Positions 8,161-16,481 of a DNA stretch of 31,187 nt are shown piece by piece. The translations under genes and the position numbers were made by a program. The stretch is from Bacteroidales bacterium UBA1216. Its GTDB lineage: Bacteria; Bacteroidota; Bacteroidia; Bacteroidales; Paludibacteraceae. A model generated the notes under the pieces. The model was given only the letters and a program-made list of their open reading frames with translations, had not been told where the DNA came from and searched no databases. The stretch spans positions 14,133 through 45,319 of the forward strand of contig DBXI01000053.1 of the NCBI GenBank assembly GCA_002309255.1, written 5' to 3'. Positions within the stretch are counted from its first letter, which is position 1; each line of letters starts with the position of its first letter.

Positions 8161-9725
8161 GTGCCATTGGCGGAGACTTTTGTCCCGTTTGGTGTGATCA
8201 GGTACAATGTGCCGTCCTCAATCACTTTCTGTGAGCGTGCAGCAGTGGTTGTAGTTACGGGTAGTGCATCCAGATCTGGCGTGGGTAGCTCGCCCGGGTC
8301 GAGTGGGGCGGATGATGATACGACTATCTGTATCCCCAGGTCGTTCATGCCGGTGGCTTCATCCCATGTATCCTCGTTGGCGAAACGCACGGCGTAGCGC
8401 GGATCGGCGGCGATGGATTCGTAGTTGTCGGGCAGATGAAGGTAAAGGCGGTACGTGCCTTCCGGCAGGTCGGCGGGTAGGCTCAGCTGCTCGTTGATGG
8501 CGCTGATCCGGCCGTTAGGCAGCCAGCGGCGCGGGTCGCTCGCCAACGGCAGCGACCATGTTTGGTCGCTACTGTTACGTAGCACCAGATAGGCGTGACG
8601 CTCGTTGTATAGAGGCGCGTAGCCGCTGTTGCGCAGGCGGATTGTCACGTTCATCTTGCCGGCAGGCGCAGCTGAATCGCTCAGCTGCGCATCGATGAGG
8701 TTGAAGCGGTAACCCATGTGGATGTTCAGGGTGTCGAAGATCCCGCTGCTGCGCCAGCGACTGGTGACCTGTGTGGCATACGACTTGCCGCAGAACGACC
8801 AGTGGTACTCGCTCATCTCAGCCGGCGCATCGGTATAGACCTTCTCTGCCAGCGAGTTGCTCTCCACGTTCGTCTCGCCACCGTTGGGGACGTATAGGGT
8901 CTCGGTGGCGATATACTGCCTTACATTCGGATCATCGCTCTTGTCGTCGCTGGCATATGTGCCGTCGTTGCCCCAACTGTTGAGGAACGCATCGTTGTGG
9001 CAGCCCATGCGGGCTTTCTCTGTGCCTGTGAACGCCTCATCGGCGGTAAGTGGCGTGTCATCGCCCAGGTACTCGGTCTTGATCATCGGGTAGCGGAAGA
9101 GGATGAAGCGGTCTTCGGGCGCATTGGCGAACAGGTATTCGATCACTTTGCGTCTGTTGGCGTTCATGTGCTGCGATTCGTTGCCGTAGCGCGTGGTGTA
9201 GTACCACTCGCCCCACACGCCTACAAATCCGGCCTCCAGGACGTAGATCACATCAGCGTTCTGTACCAGATGCGGACGCAACTGCTCCAGATGGAGTTGA
9301 ACCCATTCGGGCGTAGCATCCACCTTGTCGCTTATATCCTCGGTGTAGGCGAAGCGCAGCACGCACTTCAAACCATACTTGCGCAGCTCTTCCATGTCCT
9401 CGTCAAAGCCGTTGAGCACCTCGGCGGGCAGATCGTCGCTCTTGAACCGACCGAAATTGTACAGCACAACCGCCAGGGTCATCTGATAGGTCTTTCCCCA
9501 GTTGTCCGACAGTTGCCCTTTCACCACGTTCGGGTTGCTGACCGACACTTTGCGGCTCAGCTCCTCGGTGAACCCGCGCTCGGGGTTGCGGAAGATAGTT
9601 GTGTTATCTGCCTTGTACTGCACCACACTTGCCTTGGCCACCGACTGACCGGCTACAAGCAATGTCATGACAAGCGCGGTTGCCAATGCAACTTGCAACA
9701 ATTGTTTATGTGACTTATTCATCAT
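8148..9725 (-). CDS. Secreted DUF4874/DUF4832-type protein with T9SS-like C-terminal motif
   Basis: Product of about 525 residues. The start is ATG 9725 or 9722 (MNKSHKQLLQVALATALVM), followed by a signal peptide ending near SVAKA. The body resembles the DUF4874 plus DUF4832 pair of Bacteroidota secreted proteins: an N-terminal half like a glycosidase barrel (FRNPERGF; LKCVLRFAY; VIYVLEAGFVGVWGEWYYTT) and a C-terminal beta half (MNVTIRLRNSGYAPLYNERH; PEGTYRLYLHLP). The GVWGEWYYT segment recalls acidic active-site strands of TIM-barrel hydrolases, but no enzymatic activity is assured. The last 26 residues (KVIEDGTLYLI, then TPNGTKVSANG) parallel the end of the giant protein at 11093 and look like a short T9SS sorting motif. 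First gene of the minus-strand operon. Confidence 0.85.
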   Translation of the reverse strand: MMNKSHKQLLQVALATALVMTLLVAGQSVAKASVVQYKADNTTIFRNPERGFTEELSRKVSVSNPNVVKGQLSDNWGKTYQMTLAVVLYNFGRFKSDDLPAEVLNGFDEDMEELRKYGLKCVLRFAYTEDISDKVDATPEWVQLHLEQLRPHLVQNADVIYVLEAGFVGVWGEWYYTTRYGNESQHMNANRRKVIEYLFANAPEDRFILFRYPMIKTEYLGDDTPLTADEAFTGTEKARMGCHNDAFLNSWGNDGTYASDDKSDDPNVRQYIATETLYVPNGGETNVESNSLAEKVYTDAPAEMSEYHWSFCGKSYATQVTSRWRSSGIFDTLNIHMGYRFNLIDAQLSDSAAPAGKMNVTIRLRNSGYAPLYNERHAYLVLRNSSDQTWSLPLASDPRRWLPNGRISAINEQLSLPADLPEGTYRLYLHLPDNYESIAADPRYAVRFANEDTWDEATGMNDLGIQIVVSSSAPLDPGELPTPDLDALPVTTTTAARSQKVIEDGTLYLITPNGTKVSANGTIIN

Positions 9726-10099
9726 ATATAAAGTTAGAAACAATGTCCCGTCTACCTCCCGTCTACCTCCCGTCTACCTCCCGTTTACCTGCCGTTACCA
9801 TAGGATAACCATAGGATAACCATTAGACAACCATAGCATAAATCCCCCCAATATACAATTTACTCCTTATACTATATATATACTATGTATATATATACTT
9901 TTTGCTCAAATTAGGTGTGATACGACTGTTTGGGGAGTATTTGGGGTCTTTTTTTGTCAAACCTTGACCATTATAATATTGGTTGATTTTGGAAATATTT
10001 GACATGTCTTGGCCATTACTATATTTTTCTTTTCTTAATACCAATACTATTTCGTATAGATCCGTCTGATCCGTACTCTACCTATCAACTCGTAACGCG
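9726..10099 (-). other. Long AT-rich leader of the minus-strand operon
   Basis: Between the predicted transcription start (about 10099) and the start codon lie about 375 nt with no convincing gene. It holds an 11-bp-period array at 9747-9843, an AT alternation at 9877-9899, and two related phrases (TGACCATTATAATAT near 9966 and TGGCCATTACTATAT near 10011). I recognise no known riboswitch in it. Its length is large for this genome, where other leaders are about 30-130 nt. Confidence 0.45.
9747..9843. repeat. 11-bp-period tandem array in two sequence blocks
   Basis: CCCGTCTACCT at 9747-9757, 9758-9768 and 9769-9779, then CCCGTTTACCT (9780-9790) and a 9-nt unit (9791-9799). The array switches sequence but keeps its period: ATAGGATAACC at 9800-9810 and 9811-9821, ATTAGACAACC (9822-9832), ATAGCATAAAT (9833-9843). 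There are about nine units, each close to one DNA helical turn. Confidence 0.85.
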
Positions 10100-10103
10100 A
10101 CTA

Positions 10104-10135
10104 CAAAGATACAACTATTTTTTGAAAAAAGCAAA
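10104..10135 (-). promoter_or_regulatory. Promoter of the minus-strand DUF4874 operon
   Basis: On the minus strand TTTG (10135-10132), 20-nt spacer, TATCTTTG (10111-10104). No other minus-strand promoter of this quality was seen before 9725. It is divergent from the ORF6N promoter about 90 bp away. Confidence 0.7.
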
Positions 10136-10222
10136 TTTTTGCAGTCCGAAAAGGCGATTTTTTGCCATATTTCGTAAAAAATGAACAAATTTCCCCTATT
10201 CCCCAATAAAAATTCACCAAGT

Positions 10223-10254
10223 TTTGCATATTCGACTTTTTTTTTGTATCTTTG
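10223..10254 (+). promoter_or_regulatory. Promoter of the ORF6N gene
   Basis: TTTG (10223-10226), 20-nt spacer, TATCTTTG (10247-10254). The predicted start near 10259 gives a leader of about 100 nt that contains the palindrome at 10284-10311. Confidence 0.75.
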
Positions 10255-10283
10255 CTGTCACTTGCTTTAAGCGCGAGCGCAAG

Positions 10284-10311
10284 CACATGCGCATACGTAT
10301 GCACGCGTGTG
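10284..10311. other. Palindrome/hairpin in the ORF6N leader
   Basis: Perfect 12-bp palindrome GCATACGTATGC (10291-10302), flanked by arms CACATGC (10284-10290) and GCGTGTG (10305-10311) that pair with one G-T wobble across a 2-nt bulge. As RNA it would form a stable hairpin; as DNA it could be an operator, possibly for the ORF6N protein itself. Function is inferred. Confidence 0.5.
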
Positions 10312-10358
10312 AAAGCACTTGGCTCAAAACAAAAGTTCGCAAGCCATAAGAATAAAAC

Positions 10359-11078
10359 ATGAGTAAGGCTACTGACATACAAGCACCGGCAATACAAGTG
10401 ATAGAGCCGCAGCAAGTAAATCTGCAACCACAGATACTGATGCTGCGTGGGCAGCAAGTGCTACTGGACTTTCAATTGGCTAAACTATACGGAGTAAGCA
10501 CAAAAATTCTCAACCAAGCTGTTAAGCGAAATATTTCCCGATTTCCGAAAGATTTTATGTTTCAGCTTGATTTACAGGAGTTTGCAAGGATGCGGTCACA
10601 ATTTGTGACCTCATATTCAGAACAAGCTGAAATTCAACACATTTCGGGTAATGTGGATAATCTTGCCGCTAAACGCACCACATCCGCACCACCATATGCA
10701 TTCACCGAGCTGGGAGTAGCGATGTTGTAAAGTGTATTACGGAGCGAGACAGCTGTTCAGATGAATATTGCTATCATACGAGCGTTCGTAGCAGCGCGGC
10801 AGTTGTTTATGCAAAATCGCGAACATGAAGTGGCTATCAATGAACTGCGGATGAAGATGAAGATGCTTGAGGATGCGTTGGAGAACAACCTGGGTGCACT
10901 AAACGACTTAAGCGAGGAGATGAGGCAGGAGTTAGCGAACATATACAACGCCATTGGCGCATTGAGCATAAAGCAGAAACAGGCAACACAGCCACTCAAT
11001 CCCATCGGTTTTGAGGCGATAGATGCACAACGCAAAGAAAAGAAAGAGAATTCAACCAACAACAACCAACAAGAATAA
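10359..11078 (+). pseudogene. ORF6N (KilA-N-like) DNA-binding protein interrupted by one in-frame TAA
   Basis: Codons 1-123 encode an N-terminal ORF6N domain (PQILMLRGQQVLLDFQLAKL, YGVSTKILNQAVKRNISRFP, then AFTELGVAML). TAA at 10728-10730 interrupts it. The same frame continues at once with SVLRSETAVQMNIAIIRAFV and a coiled coil (HEVAINELRMKMKMLEDALE) to a stop at 11076-11078. Intact relatives read MLSSVLRS here, so the TAA fits a single TCA to TAA change. No frameshift or decay is seen on either side, so the mutation is recent, or the stop is read through, or it is a sequencing error. ORF6N proteins are DNA-binding proteins common in phages and in Bacteroidota chromosomes. A piece restarting at ATG 10761 could give a free coiled-coil fragment. 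Promoter and leader are intact, and the next gene starts 14 nt downstream. Confidence 0.85.
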
Positions 11079-11092
11079 CTAATAATATCGAA

Positions 11093-14000
11093 ATGAAAAA
11101 CTTACGAATGAAACTGACGGGACGAGAGGTCTCGAAAGCTAACAACCTCAAACAACTAAGCGAAAGGGGTAGCACAAAAGTGCAAGTAAACCCTAGGATT
11201 GGCTCGTCAACCGCCCGCCTTCCGCTCGTGTACGGCTCGATGAAGTCTCACATCTGGAAGTACGCGGCTTGCTTGGTAATGCTGCTGACACTTGGTGTGG
11301 GACAGATGTGGGCAACGTACTATTACCGCGGAAACCAAAATAGTTGGGGTGCTACAGCGATGACAGCAAGTGATGATGGATTCTACGAGTACTTCTCAGC
11401 CAAAGGCTATAGCAATAATGGCAACCAAAACAACAATTTCAAAGTTTCCACAAGTACATCAAGTTGGGATTATAACAACGGATATTACACCAAAGGATAT
11501 AATAGTACAGATATAACTGATGCTGGGAACTGGGATAGCGATAATATTTGTGTTTACAATGCCGCTGACTTTTATATCCTTGTATACAAACCAAGTACGG
11601 CAATCAATGCGACAAGCAATCCTGTTGTTTGTTTTTCCACCTATCTTCCATCCGGTGTGCCGCGCTTTCTTGTAGGCGAGAATTGGACTGATGCAAGTTG
11701 GTCAAATACAGCTGCTGCTAATCAAATGACTTATAATACCAGTTCAAGTTCCTACTCTAAAGATATTTCCATTTCAGATGCATCTAAAGAGATCGCATTA
11801 AAGATTACTGCACGTGGAGATTGGTCAACAACTGTGTATGATGCCGGTGAGAAAGGGACGGGACATAACCTCAGTCAGGCATTAGGAGGAGCCGATGGCA
11901 ACAACCTCACCTTCAAGGTATCTCATGCAGGAACGACAATAATAACACTGACTTCAGCAGGGCAGATTAATGTAGATGCACCTTACCAAGTTTCTTATGC
12001 CGCAGGAACGGGAGCAACAGGAAGCGTATCTGCAAGCGCAATAACAACTTATGGGGCGACTTGCACTCTATCTTCAAGCACTTTTTCCAAGACTGGCTAT
12101 ACGCAGGATGGTTGGGCAACATCTGATGGTGGCGATAAGGCATATAACCTTGGTGGCACCTACACTGGGGGATATAGCGATGTAACCTTATACCCTCACT
12201 GGAAAGCCAATACCACGACTATTACGCTGAATCTAAATGGCGGTACAAGTGGTGCGACATCTGTGACAGCAACATATGACGCCGCACTGCCAAGTTTCAC
12301 TTTAGCTACCCGGACTGGCAGTTACAATCTTACGGGTTACTGGACAGAATCAAGCGGCGGAACAAAGGTTATCAATGCTGATGGAACATTTGCTGCAAAC
12401 AGCGGTATATGGAACAGGACGGATGGTCCAACGCTAACGTTATATGCACAATGGTCGAGTTTCTTGACCGTCACATACGACGGCAATGGTAACACAGGCG
12501 GTACGGCGCCTACCGATGCAAACGAGTATAGTTCGGGAGCAACCGTAACGGTCAAGGCCAAGCCTGACGGATTAGTTAAGACCGGCTATACGTTTACCGG
12601 TTGGAAAGCAGGCGGAGTAACATATACCGCGGGACAAACGTTCACCATTACAGCCAACACCACGTTGGTTGCGCAATGGAGCGAGAACAAGTACACCGTG
12701 ACTATTTCCGGTGGTACGGCTTCGTCAACGACTGCCGGTATATCTACGACCGGCACAGCAACCGTTTCGCTTCCTGCCGGAAAGAAGTTTACCGGTTGGA
12801 CACTTGGCTCCGGTGTTACGCTTGTCAGTGGCACGACATCAAGTGCAACTATTACCTTCCAAGCTTCTCAAGCTTCATCTGTGACTGCCGGATTCGCAGA
12901 CCGCGCAGGCGTGAAGATGTATTTTGCGAAGCCGACGACACTGGATTGGGGAACATTGTATGCGTACGCATGGAAGAATGGGGATGCATCTGTCCAAAAT
13001 GCTGCTTATCCGGGTGTTGAGTTAGCCACAACGGAGGTTGTTAATAACATCGTATATTATGTGTATCAATACTACACGGAGGCCGATGGTATAGGTGGTG
13101 GTGCAACTGGTAATTCCGCTTGGAACAGAATCATCTTTGGATGCAATATTGATGCTAAAAAAACCGGTGACCTGACGATTGCTGATGGACACTATTACTA
13201 TACAAATAGCACCACTACCGGTAGCGAATCGGCTGTGGAACATGCTTGGTACATCAAAGGAACGATGAACGAGTGGGGCGAGGATAACCCAATAACACAC
13301 GATCGATCAATCAACGAAGGTACGGTGTTCATAAACCTTACAAAGGGTACAACGTATGAGTTCAAGGTATATGATCAGTTGGGTGCGCTGATGTGGAGTA
13401 ACTCTTCTGCTCTTGGCGGTATAACGAACAGCGTAAGTGCTACCACGTTATACAAGGATGATGCCAATGTGATGAAGATCACTCCGGATAAGACAGGTAG
13501 TTATAAGTTTACCATTTCCAATACGAATACGACTACACCTAAAGTAGCTGTTCAATACCCCAGTCAGTACCTCGTAGGTAGTTGGGACAGCTGGGATGAA
13601 GATGACAACGTGTTTGACCAATACGGATACCTGAGTCTGAATCTGGCTGCGGGAAGTTACCAGTTCAAAGTGCTATATAACGGCGATTGGTACGGACTAA
13701 ACAGTGCTAATTATACGGAATCCATCAAAGATTATGTGCTCTATGACGATCAAGGAAACATGACAATCACCGTAGCAAAAGCGGGCGACTATGTGTTTGG
13801 CTGGAACGGAGCGGACAAGATGCTGAGCATCGTGTTCCCGGATGACCAAGCCAAAGCACAATTACCTGAAAACGGATATATCTACTTCGACTCGCGCGGA
13901 CTGAGCGCAGCAACGGGCGGCTGGAACAACTATACCTTCTCCACCCGCTTCTGGCTGAAGAACTATGCATCCGGTTTGGATTATAGTCACGTGGACTGCA

Positions 14001-16426
14001 ACCGCTCGAATGTACTGGAGGATAGCATCTTCTATGCACTTATTCCGGCAGGCGGCAAGGTGGGGCAGGTTCAACTGAACAGAATGAAGACGGACTTCAC
14101 AGAGTTCTGGAACTACTCGAACAAAACGTACGCCATTGATCGCCCCGATGCATACGCCAACTGTCTGGTGAAGGAAGATGGTCATGAGGGGTGGAGCAAT
14201 ACTTGGACGCCGCAGTGGACGACGTACTGCCCGCCGATGAGTAGCGTGACCCTGGCGGACAACAGTACGACCACCTGGGGAGGCAATGGTACGTCAGGCA
14301 CGCCGTACCTGGTGCCGACAGGTGGCGACATCAAGGTGCATGTGACGGCTTCGACATCGGCGCTGAATGACCCGAACATGACCAAGTACTTCCTGTTCAA
14401 GAAAGCCGGTGCGGCTGTAGGGGCAGGTTCGGCAACTACATCTAAGACAATCACAGCTTCCTCTACAACCGGCACGAAAGAGGCGGTGACAGTAGAGGCA
14501 TACAACTATTACAACTCCACCGAAGGCACGCACCTGACCAGTAGTGCTATCTACTACGAGGCACGCACACCGTACTCTGTGACGCACACGCTTGTAGGTG
14601 CAACGGCTTCCGCCGGAGCGACAGGTGCCGGTGCTACCGTATATGGTGCTGTATATAATGCCACATTTGCTGCGTCAACCGGTTATGATCTGCCGACAGC
14701 GGTAACCGTAACTATCGGTGGAACGCCGGCTACGTTGACCACCGATTATACATGGAACAGTAGCACGGGTGTTTTACAAATCATGGCTAACAAGATTACC
14801 GGCAACGTCGTTATTACCGTACATGGTGCAGCCCAAACCCTTACATTCGCCCCGGCATCCGGTACGGCTTGGAACAATAGCGCCAACTGGTCACCGGCAT
14901 GCGTGCCGACAATTGAGCACGATGTGGTGATTCAGAAGCCGGTGGAGGTGAACATCACAGATGCTCGTGCCAAGAGCGTGGTGATTGACCAGTATAGCGG
15001 CAGCACAGGTCAACTGGTAATCCCTGCCGGTCAGGAGCTCGTGATTGCAGAGACACTACGCAAGAAGAATGCCGAAGGGTCAATCGTAGCTACCGAAGAG
15101 AATGATGTAATCATCAACTCGGATGCCTCAAACGGACTGGGCGCACTCGTTATGGGTACACACGACGGCACGAACCAGGCGACGGTGAACTTCTATACCT
15201 TGGCGCACGGTGCGAAAGACAGTAAGGCATCCGTCAGTCAGTACGTAGGCACACCGTTCGGCAACCGTCCGAAGATGCTTAACCAGTTCTACCACTCATG
15301 GATGTACAAGTTTGTATATCCTGATGGGGTAGGCAATGTCGGTTGGCAACGTATCGGCGGCGATGACGAGCTGGAGGCGTTCCGCGGCTACTGCGTTATA
15401 TCTGCTGACCCGGCAGGACACAGTTACTGGATGCAAGGTGCGCTGGTGGCTGCTGAAGATAAAGCATTTAATGATCTGAAGTGCAATATAACAGGATCAG
15501 AAGGAAACATACTGGCCAACAACGAACATATGTTTGCCAACTCATGGATGGCGCCCATCAAGATCAAGGCTTTCAATGCATCGGACTTTGGTGATCATAC
15601 GACGGCCACCATCTACATCTTCAACTCCGGCAGCCCGGATGATTACGATAGCGGTAAGACATCTGCCGGTCAGTACGTAGCGTACCCGGTTAATACGGCG
15701 AGTGAGACGGATGTGATACCTGCCATGCAAGCGTTCTCCGTATATACGTATGGTTCGACAGGCGATGCTGCAAGTCTGACTCTCGATTATAGCCGACTCG
15801 TATATGACCCTGCGGTGGCTACGGGTGCTGACCATGCAGCAATCACACCGAACAAAGCACCGCGCCGCGGAAAAGTGCAGCTGGATAATACGGAAAAGAT
15901 GCACGTATATGTCAGCGCCAAGAGCGGATACAAAGACATGGTATATATGCTTGCGCATGAGGACTTCAGCGAGAACTTTGAGAACGGTTGGGACGGCACT
16001 AAGATTTTCGGCGAGAGTGCTGCACCGCAGTTGTATGCACAGGCTGCTGACGGTAAGATGGCGGTTAACTGCGTGCCGACATGGGAAGGAACGGTGCTCG
16101 GGTTCCGTAAAGGAGCAGACGAGAGCATCTTTACGTTCACTTTCGACTACGCAGGTGAGGGCGAATGGTACCTGAACGACCTGAAGGAGCAGTACTCGAC
16201 GTTCATCAGTCCGGAGAACACGTACACGTTCGTGGCTTCGGAGGGTGACAGCGAGGCACGGTTCATCATCAGCCACACGCCGATACAGTACGTACCGACG
16301 GGAGTGGATGAGCAGTCAGCTATCAGCAATCAGCAGTCAGCTGTCAGGAAGTTGATTATTGATGAGCAGGTATATATCATCCGCAACGGAAGGATGTATG
16401 ATATGACGGGAGAGATGGTACGTTAA
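11093..16426 (+). CDS. Giant secreted modular protein with InlB-type repeats, starch-binding-like modules and T9SS-like C-terminus
   Basis: Open frame of 1777 residues. The hydrophobic signal (MKSHIWKYAACLVMLLTLGV, ending near QMWA) begins at residue 50, so either ATG 11093 gives an unusual 49-residue basic extension or the true start is ATG 11240. Modules, by approximate residue: 74-300, two aromatic sandwich-like domains (YYYRGNQNSWG; YLVGENWTDASW); 300-600, InlB_B/Listeria-Bacteroides repeats (TVTYDGNGNTGG, GYTFTGWK, LVAQW); 605-706, CBM26-like starch-binding module (MYFAKPTTLDWGTLYAYAW, AYPGVEL); 720-823 and 824-920, SusE/CBM48-like modules (WYIKGTMNEWGEDN; YLVGSWDSWDEDD); then Ser/Thr/Gly-rich domains including TAWNNSANWSPACVP. 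It ends KLIIDEQVYII then RNGRMYDMTGEM, a short T9SS-like motif. Probably a surface adhesin or glycan binder; no catalytic domain was found. It starts 14 nt after the ORF6N gene. Confidence 0.88.
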   Translation: MKNLRMKLTGREVSKANNLKQLSERGSTKVQVNPRIGSSTARLPLVYGSMKSHIWKYAACLVMLLTLGVGQMWATYYYRGNQNSWGATAMTASDDGFYEYFSAKGYSNNGNQNNNFKVSTSTSSWDYNNGYYTKGYNSTDITDAGNWDSDNICVYNAADFYILVYKPSTAINATSNPVVCFSTYLPSGVPRFLVGENWTDASWSNTAAANQMTYNTSSSSYSKDISISDASKEIALKITARGDWSTTVYDAGEKGTGHNLSQALGGADGNNLTFKVSHAGTTIITLTSAGQINVDAPYQVSYAAGTGATGSVSASAITTYGATCTLSSSTFSKTGYTQDGWATSDGGDKAYNLGGTYTGGYSDVTLYPHWKANTTTITLNLNGGTSGATSVTATYDAALPSFTLATRTGSYNLTGYWTESSGGTKVINADGTFAANSGIWNRTDGPTLTLYAQWSSFLTVTYDGNGNTGGTAPTDANEYSSGATVTVKAKPDGLVKTGYTFTGWKAGGVTYTAGQTFTITANTTLVAQWSENKYTVTISGGTASSTTAGISTTGTATVSLPAGKKFTGWTLGSGVTLVSGTTSSATITFQASQASSVTAGFADRAGVKMYFAKPTTLDWGTLYAYAWKNGDASVQNAAYPGVELATTEVVNNIVYYVYQYYTEADGIGGGATGNSAWNRIIFGCNIDAKKTGDLTIADGHYYYTNSTTTGSESAVEHAWYIKGTMNEWGEDNPITHDRSINEGTVFINLTKGTTYEFKVYDQLGALMWSNSSALGGITNSVSATTLYKDDANVMKITPDKTGSYKFTISNTNTTTPKVAVQYPSQYLVGSWDSWDEDDNVFDQYGYLSLNLAAGSYQFKVLYNGDWYGLNSANYTESIKDYVLYDDQGNMTITVAKAGDYVFGWNGADKMLSIVFPDDQAKAQLPENGYIYFDSRGLSAATGGWNNYTFSTRFWLKNYASGLDYSHVDCNRSNVLEDSIFYALIPAGGKVGQVQLNRMKTDFTEFWNYSNKTYAIDRPDAYANCLVKEDGHEGWSNTWTPQWTTYCPPMSSVTLADNSTTTWGGNGTSGTPYLVPTGGDIKVHVTASTSALNDPNMTKYFLFKKAGAAVGAGSATTSKTITASSTTGTKEAVTVEAYNYYNSTEGTHLTSSAIYYEARTPYSVTHTLVGATASAGATGAGATVYGAVYNATFAASTGYDLPTAVTVTIGGTPATLTTDYTWNSSTGVLQIMANKITGNVVITVHGAAQTLTFAPASGTAWNNSANWSPACVPTIEHDVVIQKPVEVNITDARAKSVVIDQYSGSTGQLVIPAGQELVIAETLRKKNAEGSIVATEENDVIINSDASNGLGALVMGTHDGTNQATVNFYTLAHGAKDSKASVSQYVGTPFGNRPKMLNQFYHSWMYKFVYPDGVGNVGWQRIGGDDELEAFRGYCVISADPAGHSYWMQGALVAAEDKAFNDLKCNITGSEGNILANNEHMFANSWMAPIKIKAFNASDFGDHTTATIYIFNSGSPDDYDSGKTSAGQYVAYPVNTASETDVIPAMQAFSVYTYGSTGDAASLTLDYSRLVYDPAVATGADHAAITPNKAPRRGKVQLDNTEKMHVYVSAKSGYKDMVYMLAHEDFSENFENGWDGTKIFGESAAPQLYAQAADGKMAVNCVPTWEGTVLGFRKGADESIFTFTFDYAGEGEWYLNDLKEQYSTFISPENTYTFVASEGDSEARFIISHTPIQYVPTGVDEQSAISNQQSAVRKLIIDEQVYIIRNGRMYDMTGEMVR
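16314..16348. repeat. In-frame heptamer array before the C-terminal motif of the giant protein
   Basis: AGTCAGC, TATCAGC, AATCAGC, AGTCAGC, TGTCAGG: five tandem 7-mers (35 nt) encoding the hydrophilic linker QSAISNQQSAVR between the last domain and the T9SS-like motif. Confidence 0.85.
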
Positions 16427-16440
16427 GTCGAGGGGTTAGT

Positions 16441-16480
16441 GTTTAAAGTTTAGAGAAGTAGAGAGTTTAAAGATTTAAGA
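16441..16480. repeat. Octamer array forming the gap before the 119-residue gene
   Basis: GTTTAAAG, TTTAGAGA, AGTAGAGA, GTTTAAAG, ATTTAAGA: five 8-mers of loosely related purine-rich sequence ending 1 nt before ATG 16482. They provide an A/G-rich upstream region of the kind expected for start sites in Bacteroidota. Confidence 0.6.
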
Positions 16481-16481
16481 G

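Noticed and set aside
9747..9843. Tandem array considered as a CRISPR
   Set aside because: Units are 11 bp with no spacers, and no cas genes are present.
9877..9899. TATATA alternation considered as a replication or recombination site
   Set aside because: Simple AT alternation without DnaA boxes or other supporting motifs.
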